From Cryptomeria japonica (lineage: Eukaryota > Streptophyta > Pinopsida > Cupressales > Cupressaceae), in the NCBI RefSeq assembly GCF_030272615.1, contig NC_081410.1:285015957-285075956 (forward strand): 60,000 nucleotides of DNA. Reading direction: 5' to 3'. A program made the translations under genes and the position numbers. Position 1 is the stretch's first letter; every line of letters begins with the position of its first letter. The notes under the pieces are model-generated. The model searched no databases and had not been told where the DNA came from. It saw only the letters and a program-made list of their open reading frames with translations. Of the stretch, positions 57,740 to 60,000 are shown piece after piece.

Positions 57740-58510
57740 TTTTAAATGTTGAGTAATAACACCACTTTCGGTGTTTTTCTCGGGCGTAGAAAGGGTGAAA
57801 ACATATATTCAAGCTATTTCGCCAAACTTGGTTGCTTTTTAAAACTTCAACCTCTCTTTACTTTAGTAGGCAAGTTCGGGGTTTTTTTGCTGTTTCATAC
57901 AGCGATAACAAGGACAATAACACACAAAACGCCAAACTTTTCCGATAGTTTATATTGTTTGACGTTTCAAAATGAATCGGGCCTTCTTCGGGGTTATTTT
58001 CGGCATTAACAAGGTGAAAACAAAAACGAAATAAACGACTTGCGATTTCGTTTTTTTTTTAAAAAGACCGAACTTTGATATCGTCTTAGCAAGAGTTAAA
58101 TGTTTTAAACTTATTTTGGTCCCCTTTTTTCAGTATTTCCATCGGTGATAGCAAGAGGGAGGACAAAAGAAAAGAAAAACGATTTCGCCTTCAGAAAGAC
58201 CGAACTTTATATAAATTTTTCAAATGTTTTAGGAGCTACCTCTTTTTTGGTGTTTTTCTCGAGCTTAGAAAGGGTGAAATCACCCAAACTTATATTATCG
58301 CGAACTTTGGTCCCCTTATGAACTCTCAACCTTTGATTGATTATTTTAAAGTGCGACTTCAATATTTAATTCGGCGTTAATAGACCTTTTGGAAATAAAA
58401 CGTTTTATCACTTGTTGCAAAAACCACCGAATTTTGAGTCATTTTCACTTAAGAGTTTGTTCTTTTAAATGCCTGGAGGTGACATTCGGCGTTATTTTTG
58501 GTGCTTTGCC
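57740..58510 (-). repeat. Copy E array: CGGTGTTTTTCTCG units
   Basis: About six degenerate units of roughly 100-140 bp contain TTCGGTGTTTTTCTCGGGCG or variants, then TAGAAAGGGTGAAAAC or AACAAGGTGAAAACA, then CGCCAAACTT-type words (near 57765, 57990, 58140, 58250, 58370 and 58485). Confidence 0.65.
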
Positions 58511-58794
58511 AGACAGCTTCAATCATGCTGGCAGTAAAACATTTTCATCATTTTATTGTCTAGTGTCACCAAATTCTGGAATGATACTCCTAGAAATTGG
58601 CTGGGATTATTTCCAAGGCAAAATTTGGGTGTTATCTTGGCGATCTGAAGGCTCTCTCTCTCCCTATGGTAGTGTTCAGATTCCAGGAATCCGGTCTATG
58701 GGCATACTTTCTTTGACTCTTGATACGCTTCAGGATCAAGCTCTCTCTCTCTCTCTGCCAGACTAACAAGATTTATTTAGGACCTCGATGAGGC

Positions 58795-60000
58795 AGTGTT
58801 GGACACAATGGATCACTGAGAGGGGGTGAATCAGTGATTTAAACACTTTTTCCTCAAAAAGAAGATATCGGTAGTATATAAAACAAACTAAGTGCTAACC
58901 GGTAGCTCAAACAGTGCAAACAAGGTGTGTGAAAGGGCTTACTAAAACATTGACATAACACAAGCACAAGAATGCATCACACAACACCAGATATATGAGG
59001 AAAACCCGATGTGGGAAAAACCTCGGTGAGAATAGCTGCTGGAGATCTTCTGCTCCAATCCAACCTCACAATGAATCTCTGATTACACTATTTAGGGCAC
59101 CAACCCAAGGAGCACCAACTCAAAGGAGCACCAACCCCTGCATAATTTATAGGCTACAACCTAAAGGAGCTACAACCCCTGCACTAAGCTCCAACTTGGT
59201 GAAAACAATATAAAACTCAGTTATACAAATGAAATCACTGTTGCAAATTAGGTTTTCCAACCTTACAATATTTTGCTCTGCCGGTTTCAACCTTACCGAT
59301 CTGTATTCTCTCCACCCACTCTACAACTTGGCTTTGCTGATAACTTTTCTAAGTCTCCTCTCACAATGTCTTCACTCCTCAACTCACACTTGATCACTCT
59401 TTATCGGCTACCGCTTTTGCTAGCTTGTCACCTCTGTGTTCTATGCTCACTCCACCGGTTTGCTTCTTACACCGGTTTATCCTGCTTCTCCTTACCAGTC
59501 TAGTCTTCACTCATAAACACTTCAAGTGTTTATCTCTTCGGCTCTCAGACAGCGATTTCACACTTGCCTTCACTCTGCAACAGCACCAATCACAATCTCA
59601 AGTCATCATATTTAAACTTGAGCTTTCCCGCCAAGAATCAATTTGAACATAGGGCGGTTAGGGTTTCCTTCACCCGACCAAATTTGCATGAGATCCGATC
59701 CAATCTGCCTTGGATCGATCACATGTACTCGAGGAATGCATCTGTACGCGTTTTCCATTATCCAATGCATATTTGCTAAAGATAGAAATCTTGACCATGT
59801 TTTTCGGCCTTGAAACCTGTCGACTCATTTAAGACCCAGTTGTTTCCTTCTCAAGATCCTCTTGCAATCTGATTTCATTGCTTCGATCCAGGCACCAACA
59901 ACTCCCTGATCTTTCTCTGTCATTCTTCCTTCCTCGAGCCGCATCAATCTATTATCATCCCGTGATTTGTGGTTGTTTCATTAATGTCGACTAGCTGTTT
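58795..60000 (+). repeat. TGTTGRACAC dispersed repeat, copy 2
   Basis: Begins TGTTGGACACAATGGATCAC, then GAGAGGGGGTGAATCAGTG, AAAACCCGATGTGGGAAAAA and repeated AAGGAGCACCAAC words (59115-59165). Matches copy 1 at 50319 for at least 400 bp. Beyond 59300 it is CT-rich non-coding DNA running off the window; the open frames there are compositional. Confidence 0.6.

Larger units (their letters stand above)
51065..58794 (-). mobile_element. Copy E: gene-carrying TG...CA element, 5' end not seen
   Basis: The sense 3' end is at 51065 (AACGAAACACATCAACA). It shares with B, C and D the internal words GAAGATTGCACC (about 51370) and GGCCATTTATTG with a TATA box at 51735-51741. The gene runs from 56694 leftward and an array lies at 57740-58510. 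No TGTTGTGACC end is found before 58794, where a TGTTGGACAC repeat starts and has probably inserted into or truncated the element. A hAT-type element sits at 52394-53492. Confidence 0.65.

Noticed and set aside
59273-59779. Three overlapping + strand ORFs near the right edge
   Set aside because: CT-rich composition, no motif, inside a non-coding dispersed repeat.

Overview
This is plant nuclear DNA made almost entirely of nested, decayed transposable elements. No intact host gene is visible. The retroelement types (Ty1/copia and Ty3/gypsy, tRNA-iMet primer sites, many long LTRs), the AT-rich sequence and the depth of nesting suggest a large, repeat-rich genome, possibly a gymnosperm. The species call is inference only.

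The dominant component is a family that I do not recognise as a named element. Six copies, labelled F, A, B, C, D and E from left to right, carry the same large protein gene (roughly 1000 codons, all copies broken). Three copies (B, C, D) can be delimited end to end. Each starts TGTTGTGACC, ends in CAACA or a near variant, and is flanked by a 5-bp duplication (exact GGTAA for C, one mismatch for B and D). In the sense direction each has a conserved ~50-bp 5' end, a tandem array of short repeats, the gene, a TATA box preceded in B, C and D by a telobox palindrome, and about 0.7-0.9 kb to the 3' end. TG...CA ends, 5-bp duplications and an internal TATA box are LTR hallmarks, but no copy shows terminal repeats at both ends. 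The simplest reading is giant (6.6-7.7 kb) solo LTRs with a protein gene inside U3. The arrays use unrelated sequences in each copy, and in F, A and D the units are clear palindromes.

Layout: 1-1060, N-terminus and array of copy F. 1138-5812, 3' part of a Ty3/gypsy element with an extra 800-codon ORF between integrase and the 3' LTR. 5930-17010, copy A (3'-truncated), split at 9267-16101 by copy B. 18069-18296, a perfect in-frame tandem duplication. 18437 onward, an LTR of a TGTAATGTCCCC family. 19605-26720, a PDS5 (cohesin regulator) pseudogene split by copy C. 28969-36667, copy D, sitting in the leader of another LTR element whose PBS and LTR begin at 37043-37056. 41770-43113, LTR fragments. 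43119-49003, a structurally complete minus-strand copia element with TSD CAAAC. 49503-50318, the 3' end of a second copia element. 50319-51064 and 58795-60000, two copies of a TGTTGRACAC repeat. 51065-58794, copy E, whose gene is cut by a hAT-type non-autonomous transposon at 52394-53492.

Most in-frame stops whose ancestral codon can be inferred by comparing copies are C-to-T or G-to-A changes (CAG/CAA to TAG/TAA, TGG to TAG/TGA, CGA to TGA), as expected for long-methylated, silenced DNA.
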